20,000 bases of DNA from Neocallimastix lanati (nom. inval.). Taxonomy: Eukaryota; Neocallimastigomycota; Neocallimastigomycetes; Neocallimastigales; Neocallimastigaceae. The notes beneath the pieces are model-generated. The model saw nothing but the letters and a program-made list of their open reading frames with translations. It did not search any database and was not told the DNA's origin. The translations under genes and the position numbers were made by a program. Below are positions 9,736 through 18,954 of the stretch, piece after piece (within the stretch, counting starts at the first letter, position 1; the number at the start of each line of letters is the position of its first letter). The stretch lies in contig JACVTC010000118.1 of assembly GCA_016946835.1 (NCBI GenBank), positions 375,001 to 395,000 of the forward strand, written 5' to 3'.

Positions 9736-11145
9736 ATGACTATTTTTTCACATACGGTTATTCCCAAAAAATTAAGTAATAGCAATTTTGATAATTGGTA
9801 TTCAAAAATTAATAAGACACTCAGAGAGAAAGGAGTTAAAGAATATATTGAATCTGATTTTATTAATGATTTGATTATTGAAAACAGGAAAAGACAATCT
9901 TTAGGTTTACCAACTATTGAAATCACAAGTCATATTAAGAATGATACAATAGCTATTCAAGTTATTACTAATTCTTTATCTCCTGAATTGGTTTCTAGTA
10001 TTGTAAATTTTCATACTTCTTTTCGAATGATGGAAAAACTTAAAAGAAAATATATTGAAAATTATGAAGGAAATACTGAAAATTTATATGCAAAGTTGGT
10101 CAATATTAAAGCTACAAATGAAGTTGAATCTGTTAAAGTAATTGATGAACTAAATAAAATATTCAAACAACTAGATATAGCAGAAGAAACCATTACGGAT
10201 AATGAAAAATCAAAATTTTTATATTCTAGTATCTCTGAGGATGCTGTTGAGCATTTTAATGTTCATTTGGTGAATAACTATGAAAAATTATGTCGTTATT
10301 TTAAATTTTCAATAAAAATGAAAAATATGAAAAATAACCCAAAGTATAAATCTAAATTCTACGACTATTATAAAAATGAATTTGATTATGATAATGGAAA
10401 TTTTCATGGCTATGAAATAGAACGACCACATTCTCGTTCCTCCTTACAAAATTATTCTCATTTACATTCACATCCAGCTATTGCTCATTCTCATAGTCAT
10501 CATTCTTATCCACATTCTCGTCCATGTACGAAATCTCGCTCTCATTCAAAAACCCCTGCAATTAAACATACTTATTCTCAGTCAAACTCAAACTCAAACT
10601 CTCGTTCCAACTCACCATCTAGCCCAAGATCAAATTCAAGTTCAAATTCAAATTCAAACTCTAACTCTAATTCTAACTCTAATTCTAATTCTAACTCAAA
10701 GTTAAATTCTAGACCACATTCCAGACCACATTCTAGATCAAATTCTAGATCAAATTCAAGGTCAAATTCTCCATCAAGTTCACACTCTCGATCACATGAA
10801 ATAAATCATAGTTCATTAAATCGAAGACATGATAACAAAGAAATGATTAAACATAATAATAGTAGTAAAACATATTCCAGTAGAAGTAGTAGTACTAGTT
10901 CATTTAGTTCATTACTTAATTCTTCACGACCTAAATATAGTCCTACTATGGAAGCAAAAAATAATAATAATTCTGACAATTGGTATACTAATAATAAAAA
11001 TAAATCTATCGTATATAAAAAACCACATCGTAATGTAAAAATAAGTGAAGAAAAATCAAAATTACGTTCAAAAAATTCATATTTAAATGATAATTCTTTT
11101 TATATAGTAGAAAAAGCATTAATTTCATTAGAACGTAAAAGTTAA
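9736..11145 (+). CDS. Ty1/copia Gag-like protein with Ser/Arg/His/Asn-rich tail
   Basis: A single 469-residue frame opening at an ATG in an A-rich context (AATAAAAATG) and closed by TAA. Residues 13-25 (LSNSNFDNWYSKI) and the next ~180 residues follow the pattern of copia-type Gag N-terminal domains: an F-x-x-W motif near the start, a helical block (WYSKINKTLREKGVKEYI), a central segment with MMEKLKRKYIENYEG and ENLYAKLVNIK, then DELNKIFKQLDIAEETITDNEKSKFLYSSIS, like the 'L..LG..I.D.E....L..SLP' part of Gag. No CCHC zinc knuckle, protease, integrase or reverse transcriptase follows; the stop is followed by poly-A and AT sequence. Residues about 230-420 are a Ser/Arg/His tail with (NS)n near 300-322, resembling RS domains of RNA-binding proteins, and the C-terminus is basic. 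It may be a domesticated Gag or a truncated retroelement remnant that stayed open. The Gag relation is inferred from motif pattern, not a search. Confidence 0.72.
   Translation: MTIFSHTVIPKKLSNSNFDNWYSKINKTLREKGVKEYIESDFINDLIIENRKRQSLGLPTIEITSHIKNDTIAIQVITNSLSPELVSSIVNFHTSFRMMEKLKRKYIENYEGNTENLYAKLVNIKATNEVESVKVIDELNKIFKQLDIAEETITDNEKSKFLYSSISEDAVEHFNVHLVNNYEKLCRYFKFSIKMKNMKNNPKYKSKFYDYYKNEFDYDNGNFHGYEIERPHSRSSLQNYSHLHSHPAIAHSHSHHSYPHSRPCTKSRSHSKTPAIKHTYSQSNSNSNSRSNSPSSPRSNSSSNSNSNSNSNSNSNSNSNSKLNSRPHSRPHSRSNSRSNSRSNSPSSSHSRSHEINHSSLNRRHDNKEMIKHNNSSKTYSSRSSSTSSFSSLLNSSRPKYSPTMEAKNNNNSDNWYTNNKNKSIVYKKPHRNVKISEEKSKLRSKNSYLNDNSFYIVEKALISLERKS
10423..10800 (+). repeat. Low-complexity Ser/His/Arg/Asn coding repeats in the Gag-like gene
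   Basis: In-frame repetition of TCN-AAY and CAY-TCN-CGN codons gives runs of HS, HSRS, NSNS and SRSNSRSNS. The DNA is much richer in C than the flanks because the codons are Ser TCA/TCT, His CAT/CAC and Asn AAC. The mixed codon choice shows protein-level conservation of the repeat rather than recent DNA slippage alone. Confidence 0.85.
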
Positions 11146-12062
11146 ATAAGATAAAAAGAAAAAAAAAAAAAAAAAAAAGGTTTTTTTTTTTAATAATTTT
11201 TATAATTTTTATTTTTTTTATATATATACCCTAAATTAAATTACGATCATTTTTTTTTTTTTTTAAAAAAAAAAAAAGATTTATCATTGTTATAATTACT
11301 ATCTTTTTAAAAAAAGAAAAAAAAATAGGATTAGGGAAGAATAATATCAACATATAAGATTTAAAAAAGAAATAGGTATATTCTAAATTTATATATATAT
11401 ACACATATTTTTTTTTTTTTTAATATATATTTATATATAATTTCAAAATAAAGTGATATTAAACAAAATTTCAAAAAAAAAAAAAAATTATGTAAAATAT
11501 ATAATATAAGTTTTTAATTTTATGAAAAGAATTAACAGACCATAAAACAAAAATTGTAACAATATAATATTATAATATTTAATAAAACGTATATTATAAA
11601 TGTACCCACCTCACAAAGTAAATAAAAAAAATTAATTATAATTGTCGTAATAATTTACATATTTATAAAAAAAAAATAAAAATATGTATATATATTTAAT
11701 TAAATCGATTAATACTTTAATATTTTTTTTTTTTTATAAAAAAAAAAAAAAATAAAAATGATAGTAATAATAATTTCATCACATCTTCATAATTTTCTTT
11801 TTAGTATATCATCATATATATATAATTTATTATAACTAAATTGTATAATATAAATATATATAATGTTAAGAATGATGGAATAGATTAATAGCATTCTTAA
11901 TTTTTATATAATCTAAAGCATAAAACTAAGACTGTGGAAAACATACCATTATATAAGATAAATTAATAAATATATAAAAATTAATAATATTTAATTATAA
12001 TAATATAAAAGATGTATATATATACTTTTTATATATTCCTGAATAAATATAAAATTATATTA

Positions 12063-12100
<38 letters not shown>

Positions 12101-12347
12101 AATTAAAAATGAAAAATTAATTTTCTTTTTTTTTTTTTTTTTTAAAAAAATTAAAATATATTCTTTATTATTATCATTTTTTTTATCATTAAAATAAAAG
12201 AAATAATCATAATAAGGAACAATATAATATTTATATTAAAAATGATATAAATAATACTAAATAATGTATATATATATATATTATGTATCTATGAGAGCGT
12301 ACAAGTAGTAATTTTAACATATACAAAATAAGAAGTAAGCATAGTAC

Positions 12348-12399
<52 letters not shown>

Positions 12400-13055
12400 T
12401 AATAATAAATTAAAACTAACTATAATAATAATAATTATAGTTTATTTAAATTAATAAATTTTCATTGAATGAAAAAAAGAAAAAATACATATATCTATAT
12501 ATAGTTATAATAATATTATATATAATATTATATATTCTTCTATATGATAAACATTAAATTGATTTATCTGTTTTTTTTTTTTTTTCTTCAATACTTTGAT
12601 CTTTTAATTCTTTTATATATATATATATATATATTTTATATTAAATGCTTTAATTATATTTCATATATGTGTAGTGATATTTTTAAAATAAATAATATAT
12701 ATATATGTATTTGCAATTTTTACTGTACTACAAAAATAATTTAGACAAACATAATGAGTACTCATCTTCCATTATGACCATAACAAATAAACTGTAAAGT
12801 GTGATGTAATGTCATACTAGTACAGCATCGCTCCTCCACACGTCGTTACATATCTGCCTGGGGCTATATTTACTATGCTACAATTATGATTTTTAATAAT
12901 TGTATATATTTAATTAAATCACGTGATATAAATTGATATTCAAAAATTCAATGATTTTTTTTATTAATTTAATAAAATTTAATCATAACCAAAAAAGAAA
13001 AAAAAATTATTTTTCATATTTTTTTTTTAAATATAATCTTGAAGTACACATAATC

Positions 13056-13100
<45 letters not shown>

Positions 13101-14288
13101 ATATATAAATATTCACTTTAATAAAAAAAATGTAAAATATATTATAAAAATATATTAAGGAAATTAAAATAAATTTAAACATAATTTAAAATAAATAAAA
13201 ATTAAAATAAAAATAAAAATATAAGATAAAATAAAATATATAAAAAAAATAATAAAAAAAAGTATATTTTATTTTTTTTTTTTTGGAGTATCTTTACATA
13301 TTTATTATGTATCATACAAAAAAAAAAAATATATGTTTTAATTATTAAAGAAATTTTAATTTTATTCATTAAAAAAAAAAAAAAAACATTATCTAATATT
13401 AAAATTAATATAGATTTTGGTCAATTCAATCATCAAAGAATATTAGGGTTAAAATGTACATTAAAGTTCACTTTAGATATATATATATATAATATAAATA
13501 ATATATAAATGTTAACAATTTTTAATTATACAATTTAAATTTATATTATATAAAAAATTTAATAAAACTTTTTTTAACTTTATTATATTATATATATTTA
13601 TTAATAATTAATGCTATAATTGAGATTATGATTAAATACTTCTTTTAACTTTTATTTATTTATATATGTATTAATTTATTTATTTGATATCTATTTATTT
13701 ATTAAGTTATTTAGTTATGTTTATTAATCAATTTATTTATATATATATATTTATTTATCTATTTATTTATATAACCAATCAAAGAAATAAAATTTTTTAA
13801 AGATTTTAAGGTGTAATAATTTTAAAGAAAAAAATTTTAATTATATTGTAATAATGAATTAAATCTAAAAAAAAAAAAAAAATAGGAAATAATTTTAATG
13901 TAATAATAAGTGAATAGCAAGTTTTTTTTTATATATTTTTTTAATTATTATCAATTATTTGATTTGATAAAATGTCAATTAAAAATAAAATAAAATAAAA
14001 TAAAATAAAATAAAATAATAAAAGTTTACATACATAATATTTAAAATATTTATTATTACTATTTAAAAAAGTGTATATTTATTAAAACCATAATAAAATT
14101 TATTTAAAAAGAAATAAATATACAATACAAAGGAAAATATTCATCAAAAATATTTAATAAATAAATAAATAAATAAATAAATAATAATCATTGTAATAAT
14201 AAGTAAAATCATTATATAATAAATTTATTATATTATAATAAATTTAATTTAAATAATTTTTTTTTTAATAAATTATTATCAAATAATA

Positions 14289-14331
<43 letters not shown>

Positions 14332-14385
14332 AAAGGATAAATATTTTCCTTTCCTTTTTTCTTTTTTTATACTTCTTTTTTTTTT
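11146..14385. other. Long intergenic region, no complete gene seen
   Basis: About 3.2 kb of A/T-rich DNA with A-runs at about 12069-12098, 12349-12392 (44 A) and 14295-14329, a T-run at 13062-13096, (TA)n tracts, a (TAAAA)n run near 13988-14015 and (AAAT)n near 14157-14185. Two exceptions stand out: the island at 12745-12892 and a coding-like patch of about 30 codons at 13386-13470. Short frames at 12012-12197 and 12544-12744 are built from homopolymers and (TA)n and are not credible genes. Confidence 0.65.
12745..12892. other. Base-composition island of unknown nature
   Basis: This stretch has roughly 40% G+C, with no homopolymers, in surroundings near 10-15%. It includes CTCCTCCACACGTCGTTAC and CTGCCTGGGGC. 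No frame is open through it on either strand. It is not recognisable as tRNA (no GGTTCRA-type T-loop), as a box C/D snoRNA (no clear C and D pair) or as a spliceosomal RNA. It could be an unrecognised non-coding RNA gene, a regulatory element or an old insertion fragment. Confidence 0.45.
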
Positions 14386-15180
14386 AAGTTATAATAAAAT
14401 TATTTTATAAATTTAAGATTTTTAATTTTAACGTTAGACCCGTATTTAGATATATTTTTTTGGTAATTATATAAATATGAAATGTTTATATTTGATCAAA
14501 TGAAATTATTGATACATATTATTAATTTAAATTTATATAATGAGAAAAAAGTTGTAAATCAAATGTAGAAAATTAAAAGAATTGTTATAATTAAATCAAT
14601 TAGATTTAGAGAATATAAAAGAGTATAAAAGTATATTAGAATATAAAAATTTTATTTAAAATATTAAATTATAAAAAAATTTAAAAGAAAATTAATAGAA
14701 TATATAAAATACCAAAAGATATTTTAAAATCAAATATAATATATATATAATCAATTAAATGTATTGTTTTTATTAAAAATTAAAAATAAATAGTTAAATA
14801 ATTTAAAAGATAATTCTAATATTAGTGTTGAGTCTTTACATATTGTAAAAAATTAATATATAATTGATATAAAATATTTGAATTTTTAAATATATTTTAA
14901 GAAAAAGGACTTTAAAAAATTGATAAAAATTAATAAAGATTAAGAAATGATCATTCATTAAAAAAATATATATTTAAAAAAAATAATAAAATTATAATTT
15001 ATTGAAAAAGTTTTGAAAATATAGATTAGAAAGGTTTTAATAAAATAAATGAAATATTTAAATAAGTATAAAGTAATGTTAAAAAAAAATATGGATTATT
15101 ATAATAAATTTATTTTATCAATTAAAATGTTTAAAAGTAATATGTATTATAAAGTCAAGTTATAATTTGAAATAATAAAA
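14386..15180 (+). pseudogene. Probable decayed coding sequence, C-depleted, interrupted only by TAA/TAG
   Basis: Read in the frame of 14401, the 260 codons to 15180 contain 13 TAA and 3 TAG but no TGA, and no frame change is needed. The next codon (15181) is TGA. By hand count the +1-shifted frame over 14462-15181 has about 33 stops, seven of them TGA. Segments between stops read like protein (DNSNISVESLHIVKN, EKKVVNQM, NKYKVMLKKNMDYYNKF). Over 14461-15240 C occurs only 18 times against 66 G, and long homopolymers, universal elsewhere between genes, are absent. After 14461 no Ala, Gly, Pro, Thr or Cys codon remains in the frame. This fits an old gene in which C was lost to T on the coding strand, turning CAA (Gln) into TAA. 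Five in-frame CAA codons survive. No protein family is recognisable, and function is presumably lost. Confidence 0.5.
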
Positions 15181-15294
15181 TGAAAATAAAATAATTCTCA
15201 ATAGAATATAAAAATATGATTGAAAATAAAATAATATATATATTATTATATTAAAATTTTATTATATATTTGTATAAATAGAAATAACAACAAA

Positions 15295-15987
15295 ATGGAT
15301 CAAGCTCAAGGTCAACCACAAGGTCAACCACAACAACCAGTTTCAGGAAACAGAAGAACTGGTAAATGTAAATTCTTTGATTGTCAAAAAGGTTTTGGTT
15401 TTATTATTCCAGATGAACCAGTTGATGGTAATAATGTTGAAATTTTTGTTCACCATACTTCCATTTGTAACAACGGTGGTTTCAGAAGTTTAGCCGAAGG
15501 TGAAAGTGTTGAATTTGATTTAATTCAAGGTTCTAAGGGTCTCCAAGCTTCAAATGTTACTGGTCCAAACGGAGCACCAGTTAAGGGTGATCCAAGAGGT
15601 GGACAAAGACCAAACAATTTCATGCAAAATCAAAATCCTATGTTCCAAAACAATCGTAGAAGCTTTTACAATCAACATCAAAATTTTAACAATGGTTACC
15701 AACAAGGTTTCAACCAAAACTATCAACAACAATGGGGAGGATATGGTTATCAAAACCAATATCAAAAGATGAACCAAATGGCTGGATACAACCAAGGTAA
15801 TGGCTATGGTATGCAGCAACAAAATTACCAAATGGCTGGTTATAATATGAATAATATGCAAGCTATGCAAAGTATGCAAGGAATGCAAGGAATGCAGGGA
15901 ATGCAAGGTATGCAAGGAATGGGAGGTAACATGAATGGTAACATGAATGCTACTATGGGAAGCAATATGGGAAATGTTGAACAATAA
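15295..15987 (+). CDS. Cold-shock-domain RNA-binding protein with Gln/Asn/Gly/Tyr/Met-rich tail
   Basis: A 230-residue frame with start context CAAAATGG, as is common in Dictyostelium, and a TAA stop; no intron is needed. Residues 1-18 are Gln/Pro/Gly-rich (three GQP-like units). Residues about 20-88 are a cold-shock domain: GKCKFFDCQKGFGFIIPDE carries the RNP1-like KGFGFI (32-37), and VEIFVHH (48-54) carries RNP2; ASNVTGPNG closes the fold. This is the YB-1/CspA/Lin28 type of single-stranded nucleic-acid binder. Residues 89-230 form a long disordered tail with RRSFYNQHQNF, QNYQQQWGGYGYQNQ and, at 188-208, seven tandem MQx units (MQA, MQS, then five MQG). Such tails favour RNA-granule partitioning in known proteins; that role here is inference. 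A TATAAATA at 15273-15280 lies only 15 bases before the ATG, probably too close to be the TATA box. The decayed sequence 14386-15180 lies immediately upstream. Confidence 0.93.
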   Translation: MDQAQGQPQGQPQQPVSGNRRTGKCKFFDCQKGFGFIIPDEPVDGNNVEIFVHHTSICNNGGFRSLAEGESVEFDLIQGSKGLQASNVTGPNGAPVKGDPRGGQRPNNFMQNQNPMFQNNRRSFYNQHQNFNNGYQQGFNQNYQQQWGGYGYQNQYQKMNQMAGYNQGNGYGMQQQNYQMAGYNMNNMQAMQSMQGMQGMQGMQGMQGMGGNMNGNMNATMGSNMGNVEQ

Positions 15988-16436
15988 TTTATTCAAATAA
16001 TATTTTTAAATAACATCAATAGAAAAACAAAAATAATTATTTAAAAAACTATTTAAGAATATACAACTACATCACTATAAAAAATAAAAACAAAGAAAAA
16101 GAACCATTTAACCAAATAATAATACAATATTTAAAACATACCATTAATTAATTTAAAACTTTAAACAAAAGTAATAATATTATAAATTAATTTTAATATA
16201 CCAAAAACAAAAATATTAAGAAGAAAAAAAAAAGAAAGAAACCCTATCATATTTTTTTTTATAATTATTTTCAATATAATTCAATCATTATTAATTTACC
16301 TTATTTTTTTTTTTGATAAGTAATAATAATCATTATAAACATGAATGAATTATTAAAACTGTTATTGAAGTTTTTCCTTTACTATTTTTTTTTTTTTTAA
16401 AAAAAATATAATTATTTGATATTGAATATTGAATAA

Positions 16437-16467
<31 letters not shown>

Positions 16468-17291
16468 AAAGGAAAAATTGAAAATAATATAATAGTAAAG
16501 TTATTAAAACACTCATTTTAATCAATTTAGGTTGATTTTAAATAGTGTTTTATAATTAATTCCTTTAATTACTTATTTTAACATTTAAACCAAATCATAG
16601 TATTTTTTAAATATAAGTATAATATTTGTGTATTAATTAGTTTTTTAATTTTATTTTATAAATTATTTATTGATATTTTTATTTATAATATTTTTTATAA
16701 TAATTATTAAGTTTTATAATAAGGATATGCAACTTATTAATAAAAAAAAAAAAATTTTTTTTTCATTATTTTTTTTTTTTTATTATTATTATTATTGAAA
16801 TTGCATATTGCATTCAAAATGAAAATAATATATTAAATATGATATTTATTTATTATAATATTAAAATCAAACGCATTCTTTCTATTATTTTATTAAGAAT
16901 AATTATTATTATGATTTTATTTATGTATGAATTATATATATGTGTGTTTAATAAATCCCCATATGTTCTCTCTTTTTTTTTTTATAATATTTATTTTGAG
17001 GAAAGAAAAAAAAAATAAGTACGTTTTTTAGTAGGATAATGTTTGCTTTACTATTAATATTATATTAATTTAATTAAGTTGATAATAGTATGTTATACAA
17101 ATATATATATTTTTTTAATGAGCATTTTAGTTATATTTTAAGTACCTAAAAAAAATATTTACCTATTTTTACAAAAAAGTAATTATTTAAAATATTTATA
17201 TATTATTTTTTTTATAATTATTATTAAAATAAAATATATATATATATATGAATAATAATAAGTTTAATATTAATAAAGTATATTGTTTATA

Positions 17292-17331
<40 letters not shown>

Positions 17332-17421
17332 AAAAAAATTGTGTATTATTTTTCTAATAATAATTAAAAATATGTGTTGTGTTTTAATTGAAATATGTGT
17401 CATTATAATTATTATGACTAC
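15988..17421. other. Intergenic region after the cold-shock gene, no gene seen
   Basis: A/T-rich DNA with an A-rich first ~250 bases that probably includes the cold-shock 3' UTR, T- and A-runs at 16387-16470, and a 36-A run at 17294-17329. One imperfect hairpin at 16506-16551 stands out. No open frame has coding character. Confidence 0.65.
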
Positions 17422-17582
17422 CTAAAAGCTCAACTTTAAGTATCCTGAATTTATCATTTGGTTTCCGATAATGGGTACTTTCGTGCCAGGTGTGGATTGA
17501 AATTCGATACTCGTGTTACCAAAAGCCGTCAAAATGATTGAAGAAGACTGACCAGAACGGTGTTTCCTTTTTATTGTTATAG

Positions 17583-17583
<1 letters not shown>
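17422..17583 (-). pseudogene. Minus-strand exon-like fragment, unrecognised protein
   Basis: On the minus strand, from just after an A/T simple tract (17583) to a stop at 17422, some 53 codons read with normal amino-acid variety (for example RKHRSGQSSSIILTAFGN, TPGTKVPIIGNQMINSGY). Base composition is near 40% G+C, as in Dictyostelium exons, whereas both sides are simple sequence. Upstream in the minus direction lie a T-run and an (ATT)n block, so any start or splice acceptor has been lost or lies beyond the repeat. It may be the last exon of a gene reaching to 18612, or a stranded fragment. I do not recognise the protein. Confidence 0.35.
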
Positions 17584-17652
<69 letters not shown>

Positions 17653-18065
17653 CCATGATTGGAACATTTGATTTTTCTATTATCAATGCTATCTTTTTTT
17701 TTTTTTTTTAATATAAATTTCCAAAAATATTGTTCAATGGTCCAATATTAAAAATAGTTAATGTTAAACACTATACATCACAGATAATGAATAATGAAGA
17801 ATCAAGTACAGATTTTTTTTTTTTTTTTTTGAGAGGTAGTAATGAAAGTTTATAAGATTCATAATTAACAACAAATAGAAATAATATTGTTTAAATAAAT
17901 AGTGAGATTTAGTGAGTAATATAGAAAAAAATAGAAATATTTAATATTCGTGATTAGTGAAAATAATAGTTATCATATTATTTTAATAATGTTAAGTGAA
18001 TAAGTTCAATTGGTGAAAATCGTTGTTATTTAATTTAAGTAATTTTCTGAATAGAATAATGAATC

Positions 18066-18073
18066 TATATAAA

Positions 18074-18116
<43 letters not shown>

Positions 18117-18117
18117 A
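18066..18117 (+). repeat. (TA)n then (TG)n dinucleotide repeat
   Basis: A (TA)n run at about 18075-18096 passes directly into a (TG)n run of about ten units to 18116. TG repeats are unusual within this window, where all other tracts are pure A/T. Confidence 0.92.
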
Positions 18118-18181
18118 CCGTGGTACTGATTATATAACTTCCTTCTTGATGGTGAAAGAGAAGTCGACATTAATTGATTTA

Positions 18182-18222
<41 letters not shown>

Positions 18223-18381
18223 AATGGAATATTTTTGTTTAAGAATCAAATTCATTTCTGATGATTATTCTGAAAAACAAAAAACAAAACCAAAACAAAA
18301 CAAAACAGAAAAAAAAAAAAAAAAAAAAAACATTTTTTTGGTGAGATCTGTGGCTCTCTTTTACAGAAATTATGCTTAGTG

Positions 18382-18612
18382 CTAGTACTCTATATGGATT
18401 ATACTATTTTCCCGACGGTATAAGCGGTAAACTAACCAATGAGTGTTAACGTTGAAAATGAAGTAAAAGAGAGGACAGGTTATCAGAGCTAATGCCTCTG
18501 AAGGAGGAAAAGAAGAAGACCATAATTTCTTTTCAGATTTTCAGATAGTCCAATTCAAACCTTCATCCGGGGAATAAGACATCTGGAGGTGAGGTTCATT
18601 GCCTATGAACTT
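18382..18612 (-). pseudogene. Minus-strand exon-like fragment with one internal TGA
   Basis: On the minus strand, starting right after a poly-A tract (the plus-strand T-run from 18611), 76 codons read through with one TGA at 18541-18543 and then close at a TAG at 18382. Composition (about 40% G+C) and residue variety (HLQMSYSPDEGLNW, SFPPSEALALITCPLFYF, NTHWLVYRLYRREN) look coding, including one hydrophobic stretch. Plus-strand frames over the same DNA are open for only 34-37 codons each and need two frame changes. It lies in the same orientation as the fragment at 17422-17583. It could be an exon of one broken gene or of a decayed element; no family is recognised. Confidence 0.35.
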
Positions 18613-18822
18613 TTTTTTTTTTTTTTTTTCCTAATTTATTTATACATTTTTATTTTGAATATTTTACTTTTTTTTTTTTTTTCTAATTTATTTATACATT
18701 TTTATTTTGAATATTTTACTTTTTTTTTTTTTTTTTCTAATTTATTTATACATTTTTATTTTGAATATTTTACTTTTTTTTTTTTTTTTTCTAATTTATT
18801 TATACATTTTTATTTTGAATAT

Positions 18823-18869
<47 letters not shown>
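18611..18869 (+). repeat. Four-copy tandem repeat, unit about 54 bases, with T-run spacers
   Basis: A 37-base core beginning CTAATTTATTTATACATTTT and ending GAATATTTTAC starts at 18631, 18683, 18737 and 18791 (spacing 52, 54, 54). The cores are identical to the eye and are joined by T-runs of about 15-20 bases that vary in length; the array ends in a T-run to 18869. The open frames here (SNLFIHFYFEYFT repeats) are translations of the repeat. Confidence 0.95.
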
Positions 18870-18871
<2 letters not shown>

Positions 18872-18923
18872 TTCACATTACTATTTTAAATATTATTATA
18901 TCCTAATTGGACAAATAATATTT

Positions 18924-18954
<31 letters not shown>

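Noticed and set aside
10481-10705. Plus-strand frame of 74 codons rich in Leu/Ile/Thr/Gln
   Set aside because: Shadow of the Ser/Asn repeat of the Gag-like gene in another frame.
12012-12744. Frames at 12012-12197 and 12544-12744
   Set aside because: Built on poly-A, poly-T and (TA)n; no domain, no normal residue variety.
12852-12866. ATATCTGCCTGGGG, resembling the U1 snRNA 5' end
   Set aside because: Two mismatches in the 5' splice-site-pairing part, and the downstream sequence shows no U1 stem-loops or Sm site.
15550-15996. Minus-strand frame of 148 codons with HSLHSLHSL repeats, and plus-strand frame 15554-15772
   Set aside because: Antisense and off-frame readings of the cold-shock gene's repetitive tail; the sense frame has a clear domain.
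18111-18180. Plus-strand peptide DRGTDYITSFLMVKEKST, reminiscent of the integrase motif around the second catalytic Asp (DRGTEF-type)
   Set aside because: Only about 22 codons, bounded by a (TG)n repeat and a poly-A tract, with an equally coding-like minus-strand reading. Too short to claim an integrase.
18023-18379. Plus-strand frame of 118 codons
   Set aside because: Held open by (TA)n, (TG)n and poly-A tracts translated as IY, VC and Lys runs; only short fragments have normal composition.
18478-18489. GGTTATCAGAGC, similar to an initiator-tRNA primer-binding site (TGGTATCAGAGC) used by copia elements
   Set aside because: It has an extra T, no LTR end lies just upstream on the plus strand, and the proposed LTR in this window is on the opposite strand.
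18605-18869. Regularly spaced repeats that could suggest a CRISPR-like array
   Set aside because: The spacers are T-runs rather than unique sequences, and the host is a eukaryote; it is an ordinary tandem repeat.
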